This document shows positions 16,184-24,808 of a DNA stretch of 40,974 bases, piece after piece. Origin of the DNA: an uncultured Butyrivibrio sp. GTDB lineage: Bacteria; Bacillota; Clostridia; Lachnospirales; Lachnospiraceae. The notes under the pieces were generated by a model. The model was given only the letters and a program-made list of their open reading frames with translations, ran no database searches and was not told the DNA's origin. The stretch spans positions 1-40,974 of the forward strand of contig CAMVNV010000020.1 of assembly GCA_947168935.1 (NCBI GenBank). Direction: 5' to 3'. Within the stretch, counting starts at the first letter, position 1. Each line of letters opens with the position of its first letter. The position numbers and the translations under genes are program-made.

Positions 16184-17173
16184 TTAATCAATAACATCCG
16201 TATGAAACCTTGATAAATGCTCAAAAGGAAGGATCAATCGTCCTCTGTATAGGCCGCATCCGTCATTAATAAGGCTGTTATTTACTGCTCCAAACATGTT
16301 TACATCTACTTTGGAAAGGTCTAGCCCCTTTAAGAGAACGCCTCTTTTATAGGCTTCATCAAAGAATATGCACTTGCCTTCAGGAATATCTGACCTTGTG
16401 GTTCGCTCCTCTAGCTGACTCTTTTCATATACAGCATGATTGGCTGTTCCTATCTCAGCATAGTCATCCATCTCTTTAGTTCTGATCTGGACTTCTATGT
16501 AGCTTCTGCTCTCGTTATCAAAAAAGGTGATATGAAGAGACTTATAGCCGTACTTATTAGGACACTCAATATAATCCCTGTAATATGGCACTACCTTTGG
16601 ATTTAAAAGCTTTGAAGATGGATTCTTCATATCATTTGATACTTCTGCAGTAAAGCCCCTTTGCTCAAGGAAAGCAGGAAGGGCATTTGCTATCTCATAA
16701 ATAAATTTAAGCTCTTCTTCGTACCTGTCAGTTCCTTCATCAACATGCCACTTTGGAAGGGATACAACTATCCTGTAGGCGATGAGATCTCTAAAGTGCC
16801 TGCTTCGCTGCTTCATTTCTATTTCATCAGGGAATTTACCAGTTTCTTTGTAATAGTCAGTAACTTCCTCGACTATATATCCGTTGAATTTCTGCTCAGC
16901 TCTTATAAGGGACTTGATCCTTCCTTTAAAAGTGAAGGCAAGAAATGGATACTGCACTGTCATATACTTATAGAATTCTTTGATCCTTTGTGACTGGGAT
17001 GTGAGGAATTCGTTGTGCTCCAAGATTTCTTCAAGTTGCAGAAGAAAATTGCAGTGAGCTATATCTATGCTGTTACCGGATTCTATGGCGGATTTTTTAA
17101 GGTCGTGGGAATACTTTTGTATTATCTTAAGGACTGTATCCCCATTATATAAATAATCGTTTAATGATATCAT
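16184..17173 (-). CDS. RelA/SpoT-type nucleotide pyrophosphokinase domain protein
   Basis: 329 residues. The synthetase fold is evident: FKGRIKSLIRAEQKF (82-96, as RxKS), RDLIAYRIV (128-136), NKYGYKSLHITF (206-217, G-loop with Tyr210) and YIEVQIRTKEMDDYAEIGTANHAVYE (225-250). These match the ppGpp synthetase motifs, with Asp where most have His in the MHxxAE block. There is no HD hydrolase, TGS or ACT domain, so it is a synthetase-only protein, longer than classical small alarmone synthetases. It may make (p)ppGpp or transfer pyrophosphate to another acceptor. It begins 36 bp behind a PPDK-like gene and is preceded by AAAGGAGGAG. The operon pairing suggests a joint role. Activity is likely, substrate uncertain. 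Confidence 0.88.
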   Translation of the reverse strand: MISLNDYLYNGDTVLKIIQKYSHDLKKSAIESGNSIDIAHCNFLLQLEEILEHNEFLTSQSQRIKEFYKYMTVQYPFLAFTFKGRIKSLIRAEQKFNGYIVEEVTDYYKETGKFPDEIEMKQRSRHFRDLIAYRIVVSLPKWHVDEGTDRYEEELKFIYEIANALPAFLEQRGFTAEVSNDMKNPSSKLLNPKVVPYYRDYIECPNKYGYKSLHITFFDNESRSYIEVQIRTKEMDDYAEIGTANHAVYEKSQLEERTTRSDIPEGKCIFFDEAYKRGVLLKGLDLSKVDVNMFGAVNNSLINDGCGLYRGRLILPFEHLSRFHTDVID

Positions 17174-17209
17174 GAATCTCCTCCTTTGGGGCTTTTGAAA
17201 ACGCGACGT

Positions 17210-19765
17210 TCATGTATCAATTGCTTTATAGCATATTACATGTTCGTCTTTCATGTCGTTGCATAAGTAAAAGTTATTATCTGAAACATCAAATATGCGT
17301 ACAATGCCATCATCCATGATCTTTGAATCTTTAAGGAGATCCGGATTATAAACCAGGGTCTTATCGTTTTCAAAAATGGCATTATAGAGTATCCCTGATT
17401 CAACAAGGTCCTGGAAGAAGTGGCTTCCATAGGATAGCTCTGGATTATATCCGGCTCTTGAATCTGATATCTCGCAGATTGCGTCAAACTCGCTTATATC
17501 AGAAAAAGTTGTGGGTACTCCAAGTTCAGGGGATGATGTTCCAATTCTGCCGGGTGCCATAAGGACCATGTGCTTTCCTGTATTTCTCATCTTCCAGTTG
17601 AATCCGCCTATTACTCCTGCCACCTTGTACTTGTCCTGATATGGCATGTTGTAGTATTTAACAGGATCTACGTATACTATAGTGTCGAGTTTAATATTCC
17701 TTGACATACCCATAGCTGAACCTTTGCATTCAAATAGTATATTTTCTTTTTCTATGTTATCAGGCACAGTCATATCTACAGAATCTGCAAATACCTGCAG
17801 AGGCCTGCACTGAAGCATGTTTATGACATAGTCACCGTTTTCCGAAAGGTTAATGGTAAACTCAGTGTCTACTGGATAGTCATATTCTTTTTGTATAGTT
17901 TTTAAAATATTCTGAAGGTCCTTCATGAGGCCTTCTTTTCTTACAAGTCCCTGACATGAGATAAACTCTATATCTCGGTCCTGGCCCCTGTCTCTAAACA
18001 TTCTCTCAGCCTCAAAGTCGTGCTCTAAAAGTAGTCTTTTTAGATATGCCGGAAGAAGCTTATAGACTTTATCAAGGTCTACCTGCATGAGCTTTCTTTC
18101 AGCCCTGTTAATTAGTTCGAGCTTCTTCTGAGAATACTGGTGCTTTTCTGCCGAGTTGTTAAAAGAGGTTGCTGTAGGGTCAGAAAGACTTACTAGTCTT
18201 GGATAAGAGCCTTCCGTTCTGTCAACAGCTGATGTTCCAAGGCCCATTACTAGTCGCAGCATTCCAGCTTCCTGGTCAAGTGACTCCATAAACTTATATG
18301 GACTATAGGAATAGCCAACACCTGCTGCGCAGGGCATATAGTACTCTCCATAGTATGATCCGGAAACTCTCTGAACCAGAAGTGCCATCTGCTCATCTCT
18401 TGCCTGAAGACCGCGCCTACTTCTATAGTCAAGAGCTGACCTACTCATAGTGCTGGCATAAACTGTTCTTATGGCAATTTCAAATTCAAGAAGTCTTTGG
18501 TCCATGCTGCCTGAATTTGAACAGAAAACTGATTCGTATTTTCCCGCAAAGGCATTACCAAAACCGTCCTCAAGAATAGAACTTGACCTGACGATTATAG
18601 GGTCCTGTCCGTAATACTCAAGGAGCCTTACAAACTGCTCTTCCATGTCTCTTGAAAACTCGCCCTCATGGAGCTTTTCTGCAAACTCATCGGCTAGTGA
18701 GAAGAACTCCTCCTCGCTCCTTTGCCTTATACGAAGATCCCAGAATTTGTTCTTAACAATAAAGGAATAAAAGACGTCAGACCCTATGTAAAAAGAGTCA
18801 TGGGGCTCAAGTCTTTCATAAATATCAGGCTCTCTGTTTTCTATGATCTTTCTTGCAAGGAGCATTCCGCAGGCTTTACCGCCGATCATACCTGTACCGA
18901 TCATCCTGTTCTTAACTGCAAAGTAGTCTTCAGGAGTGAAGTTCCTCTTGATCATCTGGCGCATCTTCTCATCACGGGTCATCATGATGTTACACATACG
19001 GTTGCAGCTATCAGTAACGTCGTAGCCATTCTCATACATCATCTTGGTCTGGGCAAAAAATCTATCCCAGCTATCCATGTTCTCCGTATCAGAAGACTCA
19101 GCATCCTTAGCAAGAATCTGATAAAAGTGACTTGCCATAACACCGTCAAGGATCGGCTTAAAAGTACCATTTTCAGGCTCATACAGATGAGGCAGGAACA
19201 TAGTTTCAGAATATCTGTTCCAGACTTTGTCAGGGCGCACATAGATCCTCTTTTTATCAGAATATGCATCCAAAAATAGCTGCGTCGTATCTCTTATCTT
19301 GGCGATTGCCTGGAATGAATGCTTACCCCTTATAAGTGGGAAGAAAGCTACAGTATCAAGCACGAAAAGATATGGACAGGTTACCTGGAAAAAGTTACCC
19401 ATCATAAGATCAGTTGCCCATGCAGTCTGAAGTTCAGAAAGGCAGTCAAATACGTAGAAAGCTTCTCGGCCCTCTTTTCTTATGATCTCGTGTATCTCAA
19501 CAGTAAAGTTCTCAAACCTGTGGGATAGCTCGACGTTAACGATCTTTAAGCCTTCCTGCTCTGTAAAAAGAGGCTCGTGAGAAGCAAACCTAATATAGAT
19601 AAGATTCCTCTTATCCTTGATAGCCTGGTTAACATAGGGAGTTGCAAACTGCTTGAAGTCTTCAAGGCTGTCAACTCTCCAAACAACGTTGTCACCAAGC
19701 CTTATATTGTCAATTTTCTCATCCATCTGAGGTATTCCTGATAAGACCCTGTCAAAAGCAGCCAT
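17210..19765 (-). CDS. PPDK/PEP-synthase-type ATP-grasp protein with KaiC-like N-terminal domain
   Basis: The start at 19765 (MAAFDRVLSG) is preceded by AAAGGAGGCTAT; the frame runs 69 codons further up but without a ribosome site. 851 residues. Residues 1-170 look like a KaiC/RecA-type domain (LSGIPQMDEKIDNIRLGDNVVW, then a Walker-B-like FYVFD at 103-107), but the Walker A lysine loop is missing. From about 290 comes the PEP/pyruvate-binding ATP-grasp domain: GTGMIGGKACGMLLARKI (291-306) and IVRSSSILEDGFGNAFAGKYES (391-412), ending in NMLQCRPLQ (about 670). The phosphohistidine domain of true PPDK/PpsA is not recognisable and the PEP-binding barrel is absent. It probably phosphorylates something from ATP, or serves as a sensor; its neighbour is a RelA/SpoT-like protein. 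Confidence 0.85.
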   Translation of the reverse strand: MAAFDRVLSGIPQMDEKIDNIRLGDNVVWRVDSLEDFKQFATPYVNQAIKDKRNLIYIRFASHEPLFTEQEGLKIVNVELSHRFENFTVEIHEIIRKEGREAFYVFDCLSELQTAWATDLMMGNFFQVTCPYLFVLDTVAFFPLIRGKHSFQAIAKIRDTTQLFLDAYSDKKRIYVRPDKVWNRYSETMFLPHLYEPENGTFKPILDGVMASHFYQILAKDAESSDTENMDSWDRFFAQTKMMYENGYDVTDSCNRMCNIMMTRDEKMRQMIKRNFTPEDYFAVKNRMIGTGMIGGKACGMLLARKIIENREPDIYERLEPHDSFYIGSDVFYSFIVKNKFWDLRIRQRSEEEFFSLADEFAEKLHEGEFSRDMEEQFVRLLEYYGQDPIIVRSSSILEDGFGNAFAGKYESVFCSNSGSMDQRLLEFEIAIRTVYASTMSRSALDYRSRRGLQARDEQMALLVQRVSGSYYGEYYMPCAAGVGYSYSPYKFMESLDQEAGMLRLVMGLGTSAVDRTEGSYPRLVSLSDPTATSFNNSAEKHQYSQKKLELINRAERKLMQVDLDKVYKLLPAYLKRLLLEHDFEAERMFRDRGQDRDIEFISCQGLVRKEGLMKDLQNILKTIQKEYDYPVDTEFTINLSENGDYVINMLQCRPLQVFADSVDMTVPDNIEKENILFECKGSAMGMSRNIKLDTIVYVDPVKYYNMPYQDKYKVAGVIGGFNWKMRNTGKHMVLMAPGRIGTSSPELGVPTTFSDISEFDAICEISDSRAGYNPELSYGSHFFQDLVESGILYNAIFENDKTLVYNPDLLKDSKIMDDGIVRIFDVSDNNFYLCNDMKDEHVICYKAIDT

Positions 19766-19861
19766 ATAGCCTCCTTTATGTACCAAGTTTTGATCAAAAT
19801 GTTCCAAAACCAATACAGAACAAATATGAATTAACTTCCTACACAAAAAATCCATAAATAG

Positions 19862-19897
19862 AAAAAAGGCGCACAGCAATAATGCTGAAACGCCTTT
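19862..19897 (-). terminator. Intrinsic terminator behind the GH35 gene
   Basis: Stem AAAGGCG/CGCCTTT with inner CAGCA/TGCTG, followed on the minus strand by a T-run (19862-19867). It separates the beta-galactosidase gene from the PPDK-like gene. Confidence 0.8.
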
Positions 19898-19994
19898 GTT
19901 TTCTATTCTTATTGTATCAAATTCAATGAGATTAATAAATCTTTGATCTACATGATCTTCATGTTTTTTCAAAACTTCTTAATCCAAAACGGCT

Positions 19995-20098
19995 TTAGCC
20001 TGTCAAAAATTCATCAGATTCAAATCCCATATAGAAATCGTCTTTCATGTGTTCATCAGGGTGTTAAAATTCTCTATAGAAATCATCTTTCATCTGTG
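19995..20098 (-). repeat. Short direct duplication at the 3' end of the GH35 gene
   Basis: About 20 nt (ATGAAAGAyGATTTCTATA on the minus strand) occur twice, at about 20028-20046 and 20076-20094. The first lies in the coding end (MKDDFYREF, stop at 20064) and the second beyond it. The frame stays open after the stop: HPDEHMKDDFYMGFESDEF and a few residues more, to a second stop at 19995-19997. Confidence 0.7.
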
Positions 20099-22139
20099 CA
20101 AGTACAAGATATGCTTCCTTACCATATATAAGCCCTGCTGGAATTCTCCAAGGCTCGCCGCAGTAATAGTTATCTGCAACAAGCTCGCCATCAGCATATA
20201 TCTGAGATACATCGCACTGATCAGCTATCTCTACAAAACCTTCTGAATCTGAAACTTCAAGTTTGTACCACTCCCTGTCTCTAGGGCCTTCAATCATAAG
20301 CTCTTCTTCATACTTAGGTTTGAAAGGCTCTGAAACTTTGGTTTTAGAAAGTGTAGGTGCTGTAAAGTCTCTCTGAACATTTAAGGCTTCAAAAGCCTGA
20401 CCATTCCACTTCTTGTAAGAATAGCTTCCCTTCTGAATCGCATCAATAGCTTCGCCATTTGAATTATTTACATCAGATTCATATATATCTACGCCGCAGC
20501 CAATATATATTTTTCCAAAAAGTCTTCTAAGGTAAGAAGCTTCATTCATGTCGAGTGCTACAATAGTAAGTCCGTCATACTTTGTAACACTGCCAGGATT
20601 AACGACTATCTCATCGCTTTCTTCGAATTTGATCTTAAGATCAATTCCATCTACAGCCATGAAGAAGACTGTGTTATCGCTCTTACAGATGAGCTGCCCT
20701 GTAGCATACTCAAGTTTTTGACCTAAAAGATCTATACCAAAAGGAAGGATGAAGCTTACGCCGCTTTTAACTGTAAACTTAGGGAATACAACGCTTCCTG
20801 TATCGATCTCTACGTCTGAAAACTCATCCATGTCGGCAAGTCTCTGGTAGTTATTGATAAATACAAATCCGCCCTTGCCATCAGTTCTCATGCTATAGCG
20901 AAAGTTGTGAAGGTCATCAGGGTTGTGACCAGCATCAATGCTACTTCCAACATATTCCATTGGAGCAAGGATATCTCCAAAATTTCTAACAAAAAGATGA
21001 AGGAGGTTAAGGAGTCTGTACTGCTGCCTTGCTTCTCCATACTGAGTAAGGCATGTATGGAAATCGTAGTTAAGGATGGCATAATCATTAGGATAGCCTG
21101 TTGCTCTTGTTTCCTGAAGAGTTGAAAGTTTACCTATCTTGTTGGTTCCGCCGTGGTACATATAGTAACCAACAAGGTTATTGCCACAGCCAAGTTTAAC
21201 AAGTGACAGCGCATAAGCATCCATGCCGCTTACAACAGGTCTTCTGTGATGTGAAAAAGGAAGTCCTGATCCAAGCTCGCAGGTTGCAAATGGATACCTC
21301 TCATAAGGAAGCCTCCAGCCTGTATCATCCGCTTTTCCTATAATATCCATACCAACTGCCGCATCGTTTCTTTCAGGTTTGAAAATATAGTGCCATGACA
21401 GAGGAAGTTTCTTTGTATGCTGCTCCCAAGGAGCTTCAACATATGCTGCAAATACAGGTACAACGTCATCTACAGGGATCTTGGCTCCGTACAGACTGTT
21501 CCAACCGGTAACTGTATATAAAGGTGCATCATAGCCGATCTCAACTGCAAGATTTTTGAGCGCAAGAAGGTGATCAGGGCTGTCAACAAGTTCGTTCTCG
21601 ATCTGAACGCCGATTATAGGGCCGCCGTCCTTGTAGAAAAGTCCCTCGACTTCTTTATAAATGCGCTCATACCACTTACGAACGCAGGCCATGTACTGAT
21701 CATTATTGTCCCTAAGTTTAAAAGTCTTATTTAAAAGCCAGTCAGGGAATCCGCCATTTCGGCACTCGCCATGAGCCCACGGACCAATTCTTATAAATAC
21801 CTGGAGGCCTGCTCTTTGAGCATCTTCTATGAATTTCCTAAGGTCAAGATCGCCGGTAAAGTCGTATTGACCTTCGATCTCTTCGTGATATATCCAGAAA
21901 ACATATGAAGAAACAATTGTCACTCCACCTGCTTTCATCTTGCAAAGCTCTTTGTACCAGTTATCACTGTTATCTCTAGAGAAATGATATTCTCCCATAA
22001 CGCCGATAAAAGGCTTTGAATCTATCTCAAAGTACTTACTTGTAACATCAATTTTGACACCATCAGGGTTTACGCCGCCCATCTTCAGATGATTTCTAAG
22101 AACACTTTTTTCTTCATACTTTTTGAATTTGTATACCAC
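20064..22139 (-). CDS. GH35 family beta-galactosidase, cytoplasmic
   Basis: 691 residues. The barrel carries GH35 hallmarks: SYVFWIYHEEIEGQYDFTG (78-96), RIGPWAHGECRNGGFPDWL (117-135), GGPIIGVQIENEL (172-184) with Glu183 as likely acid/base, Glu288 (TCELGSG) as likely nucleophile, and YYMYHGGTNK (325-334). Beta-sandwich domains follow. The start is GTG (22137-22139) with GGAGGG 9 nt upstream; no in-frame ATG fits better. There is no signal peptide, so it would act on imported galactosides, for example galactan or arabinogalactan side-chain fragments of pectin, in line with the pectin locus 2-15 kb away. It has its own terminator. Its 3' end shows a small duplication. Substrate specificity is inferred, family is secure. 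Confidence 0.92.
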   Translation of the reverse strand: MVYKFKKYEEKSVLRNHLKMGGVNPDGVKIDVTSKYFEIDSKPFIGVMGEYHFSRDNSDNWYKELCKMKAGGVTIVSSYVFWIYHEEIEGQYDFTGDLDLRKFIEDAQRAGLQVFIRIGPWAHGECRNGGFPDWLLNKTFKLRDNNDQYMACVRKWYERIYKEVEGLFYKDGGPIIGVQIENELVDSPDHLLALKNLAVEIGYDAPLYTVTGWNSLYGAKIPVDDVVPVFAAYVEAPWEQHTKKLPLSWHYIFKPERNDAAVGMDIIGKADDTGWRLPYERYPFATCELGSGLPFSHHRRPVVSGMDAYALSLVKLGCGNNLVGYYMYHGGTNKIGKLSTLQETRATGYPNDYAILNYDFHTCLTQYGEARQQYRLLNLLHLFVRNFGDILAPMEYVGSSIDAGHNPDDLHNFRYSMRTDGKGGFVFINNYQRLADMDEFSDVEIDTGSVVFPKFTVKSGVSFILPFGIDLLGQKLEYATGQLICKSDNTVFFMAVDGIDLKIKFEESDEIVVNPGSVTKYDGLTIVALDMNEASYLRRLFGKIYIGCGVDIYESDVNNSNGEAIDAIQKGSYSYKKWNGQAFEALNVQRDFTAPTLSKTKVSEPFKPKYEEELMIEGPRDREWYKLEVSDSEGFVEIADQCDVSQIYADGELVADNYYCGEPWRIPAGLIYGKEAYLVLAQMKDDFYREF

Positions 22140-22182
22140 TTTATCATCCCTCCAAATTATTATTTAAGATGATAATAAAGCG

Positions 22183-22228
22183 AAAAAAATGTTTCGGCAA
22201 CGTTTCGCATATGTTGCAACATTATTGC
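22183..22228 (-). promoter_or_regulatory. Possible operator region upstream of the GH35 gene
   Basis: Two direct GTTTCG elements and an inverted GCAAC/GTTGC pair surround a central AACGTT, reminiscent of LacI/GalR-family operators. No regulator of that family is in the window, so this rests on pattern alone. Confidence 0.3.
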
Positions 22229-22269
22229 GTTAATGGGAGGCTATTTCAACAATCGTTTACCCTCCGCCA

Positions 22270-23352
22270 TCATAACAATCCCGCAAGGCGGTTGTCGGAT
22301 TCCATGATCCTGGCAGCTACCATCTTCTTTTGAGCAAGAGCTGCCTCGAAAAAACATCCTAAGTAAGTGTCGGATTTATTTTCGCTACCCATGTATTCCT
22401 CAATATGCTCATCCTTATTAAAATCAGAAATCTCTTCACCCGAAAGGCTCTCGCCAAAAGCCTTCCAGTCTGCAGAAGCATCAACCTGACGCTTAGCAAT
22501 TATTCCCCGTATCCTATCTATGTGTGGAGAAATCTTATCTGCATCGTAGGTTTCTTTTTGAAAATCATCTGTTTCCCCACGGAGGTATGACAATGCATAT
22601 ACCATCTGGGCAAATGCACATTCATAATCGTGCGGATTATCCTTTATGATTTCCCTGTATCCGCCCCATGCTGGTAGGTAAGCGTAGCGGATATAGCTGT
22701 AGTCTGGCAGGTGCCCCGCGCGTCCATGACCAAGATTCATGATTGAATTTTCATCGGACTGGTATACACTGCCAACATATACCGGCTTATCCACATCCTC
22801 TGAAGCTGATGGGTTATGCGAGAACTTTATCTGCCTGCGCTCCGGTTCTGATCCATCCCCTGGAAAAAGCTCATAAAAGTACCAGTTTGTGTTATTTATG
22901 ACCAGAGACGGTGTCCCTGCAAAATATGTATGAGCCCAGGTATCAGCAAGGACATGCATGGCTATACCTGCTGCTTCGCACCCCTTTCCACAAGCCAGCT
23001 TTACTGTATCTACAATAAGATCCCCGTTTGGTCCGCAGATCAGACGATACTTATCCTTATAATTCCGTGATCCTTTATCGACATCTGCATACAGATCCCT
23101 GGGCAGGAAATGGAATGACGACCATATCCTTGTTATGTCGCACAGGCCTATTGGATCTGTCCTTGCCTGCAACAGCTCTGCCTGGAGCTGTGTTGTGGCT
23201 GCCTGAGAAGGCCCGCCTGCTTTTTTCAACCAGGTGCGTGAGCAGTGATCCACTAGCTGTGCCGCATGGCATATATCGACGCTGCTTTTATGATCGTACC
23301 CCGCAAGTAATGCAGCGCTATAGGTTGCATAATAATGAAAATCTCCCTGCAT
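22270..23352 (-). CDS. DUF6765-like protein with His/Asp motifs recalling zinc-dependent phospholipase C
   Basis: 360 residues, helical, no signal peptide and no membrane segment. It begins MQGDFHYYATYSAALLAGY and carries AMHVLADTWAHTYFAG (about 131-146) and LGHGRAGHLPDYSY. Conserved His/Asp at these places resemble the metal ligands of the zinc-dependent phospholipase C/S1-P1 nuclease fold, and I recall the N-terminal DFH plus HxxAD..AH pattern from family DUF6765. The activity is not established. CAGGAGAG precedes the ATG. It lies 17 bp behind the DUF308 gene and closes a three-gene unit. The sequence is visibly richer in GC than its neighbours, which hints at a different origin. Confidence 0.7.
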   Translation of the reverse strand: MQGDFHYYATYSAALLAGYDHKSSVDICHAAQLVDHCSRTWLKKAGGPSQAATTQLQAELLQARTDPIGLCDITRIWSSFHFLPRDLYADVDKGSRNYKDKYRLICGPNGDLIVDTVKLACGKGCEAAGIAMHVLADTWAHTYFAGTPSLVINNTNWYFYELFPGDGSEPERRQIKFSHNPSASEDVDKPVYVGSVYQSDENSIMNLGHGRAGHLPDYSYIRYAYLPAWGGYREIIKDNPHDYECAFAQMVYALSYLRGETDDFQKETYDADKISPHIDRIRGIIAKRQVDASADWKAFGESLSGEEISDFNKDEHIEEYMGSENKSDTYLGCFFEAALAQKKMVAARIMESDNRLAGLL

Positions 23353-23369
23353 TTTTGCTCTCCTGCCAT

Positions 23370-23900
23370 CTAATCTATCGTAATCACCTGCTGGCGGCGG
23401 AATGTACTCGCAATACTCATGACTGCCGAAAAGATAAAACCAATAGCACAGACATCCACTACCCTTGTTCCGCTTCGCACGAGGATCAGGCTGCTAATTG
23501 CAATCAGCACCTTTACCACCCCCTCAAAAGTCTTAAGTTTCCAGGAGCTCTGAATCCCTCTTGCCTCATTCGCTCCAAGAAGATCTACAACACCCGAAAA
23601 GGCTAACATGCCTGCCAAGTACATAAGGACATACGCTCTTGGTACCCACACAAGGGAACCTGTAAATATCCCAAAATCAAAGAACAGTATTCCTCGAAAA
23701 AAGATATTCTGACCGCCTACCATGTGGCGTGCCATTCTAAAGTAGAACCAAAGCATACGTATTCCCTTTATCTCCAAAGCAAGAGCAAAAATGCCTATAA
23801 TGGCCATATATGCTTCTTCGCCAAAAACAAGCATTGTCACACCTACGATTATCATTGAAACAGCCAATAATACATTTCTTAATTTCTGCCAAATCGTCAT
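23370..23900 (-). CDS. HdeD/DUF308-like membrane protein
   Basis: 176 residues with about six hydrophobic helices (near 9-24, 28-45, 65-80, 85-105, 122-140 and 145-163), the pattern of the HdeD/DUF308 family. Helix-loop features such as AGMLAFSGVVDLLGANE fit that family. Its role here is unknown; HdeD-like proteins have been linked to acid stress in enterobacteria, which should not be transferred here. The ATG overlaps the end of the preceding gene by 4 bp, so translation is coupled. Confidence 0.7.
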   Translation of the reverse strand: MTIWQKLRNVLLAVSMIIVGVTMLVFGEEAYMAIIGIFALALEIKGIRMLWFYFRMARHMVGGQNIFFRGILFFDFGIFTGSLVWVPRAYVLMYLAGMLAFSGVVDLLGANEARGIQSSWKLKTFEGVVKVLIAISSLILVRSGTRVVDVCAIGFIFSAVMSIASTFRRQQVITID

Positions 23901-24469
23901 CGTTTTTTACTCCCAGCGTCTTCAAGTTTTCTTATTTTGTATGCAGCATATAAAATAGAAACATAGTTAATTGCTGCTGTTGTCTCCATTACGAAATAGG
24001 CAAAATCCACATTTCCACTCACATCCACCCCTTTTATCAGACTGTAGGCATTTGAAATCATGAAAAACACTGCAAATAAAGCGCTAAGCAAAGCCAATAC
24101 AAGATAAAAGCTTCTTTTCTTCTTTGCAGTCTGTCTTCCGGCTCGAAATGCGTTTAGTCCTATGTAAAGGTGATATAAAAACAAGGCCATACTAAACAGC
24201 AGGATTACCAGCAAAAAAACAGCCCACATGATGATATTTACTACATTCTCATATTTTGGATTTATAACAGACTCATCCATTTGAGACATAATATTGCCAA
24301 TAATCTTTGCGATTGTTTCTTCACCTAAGAAAAAACCTATAAATACCTTAATTACATCCCATAAGGACAAGGCAATTACCATGCCTCCGTTTAAAGCCAA
24401 AACATCCCTGTAGCGACGCAACTGAATCTGTATTCCTTCGTTTCTTGGTTTGTATAAAACAGAATCCAT
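23897..24469 (-). CDS. Membrane protein of unknown function with four or five helices
   Basis: 190 residues. Hydrophobic segments lie near 28-50, 82-105, 121-142 and 155-175. A long N-terminal amphipathic part (MDSVLYKPRNEGIQIQLRRY) and a basic loop RAGRQTAKKKR (about 112-122) suggest a cytoplasmic N-terminus. I do not recognise a family. AAGGAG lies in front of the ATG. It heads the three-gene unit with the DUF308 and DUF6765-like proteins, so the three may work together at the membrane. Confidence 0.65.
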   Translation of the reverse strand: MDSVLYKPRNEGIQIQLRRYRDVLALNGGMVIALSLWDVIKVFIGFFLGEETIAKIIGNIMSQMDESVINPKYENVVNIIMWAVFLLVILLFSMALFLYHLYIGLNAFRAGRQTAKKKRSFYLVLALLSALFAVFFMISNAYSLIKGVDVSGNVDFAYFVMETTAAINYVSILYAAYKIRKLEDAGSKKR

Positions 24470-24692
24470 TACAACGCTCCTTACTATTCACTCGTGTTTC
24501 AAAAATCAGACAATCCGAAGCAGAAAAAATCAGTCCAACACCCTAATACTAGAGTTGCGCAAAGTCGCATAAATACTCTATTTCTATTGTAATTGATACA
24601 GACTTATCAAGTCTACTTTCCAAGATGATTTTCGACTTTTTAAAGAAAATCTTTATATTGTATTTCGTCTTTTTTCTTTCCGGATTTGCTCC
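24470..24692. other. Intergenic stretch without gene
   Basis: Part of a 339-bp gap. It presumably carries the promoter of the membrane-protein unit, but I find no convincing -35/-10 pair and no repeat. The gap ends in the terminator at 24693-24734, followed by 74 bp of AT-rich 3' flank. Confidence 0.5.
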
Positions 24693-24734
24693 AAAAAAAG
24701 ATGTACACGAACTTCTCGGTCCATGTACATCTTT
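24693..24734 (-). terminator. Intrinsic terminator at the end of the rhamnogalacturonan gene cluster
   Basis: A 10-bp perfect stem AAAGATGTAC/GTACATCTTT, followed on the minus strand by a T-run (24693-24699). It lies 75 bp behind the acetylesterase stop codon. Confidence 0.8.
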
Positions 24735-24808
24735 AGAATTTATCCAATAAATCTCTTATGTGAAAGTATAATTCTTCGATTTCTATTATACATAAGCCGG
24801 ATACAATT

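Noticed and set aside
18722-19279. Plus-strand open frame of 185 codons
   Set aside because: Antisense to the conserved PPDK-like gene and without a ribosome site or recognisable protein features.
19788-19799. 12-bp palindrome TTTTGATCAAAA upstream of the PPDK-like gene
   Set aside because: Short and isolated in AT-rich DNA; not enough to call an operator.
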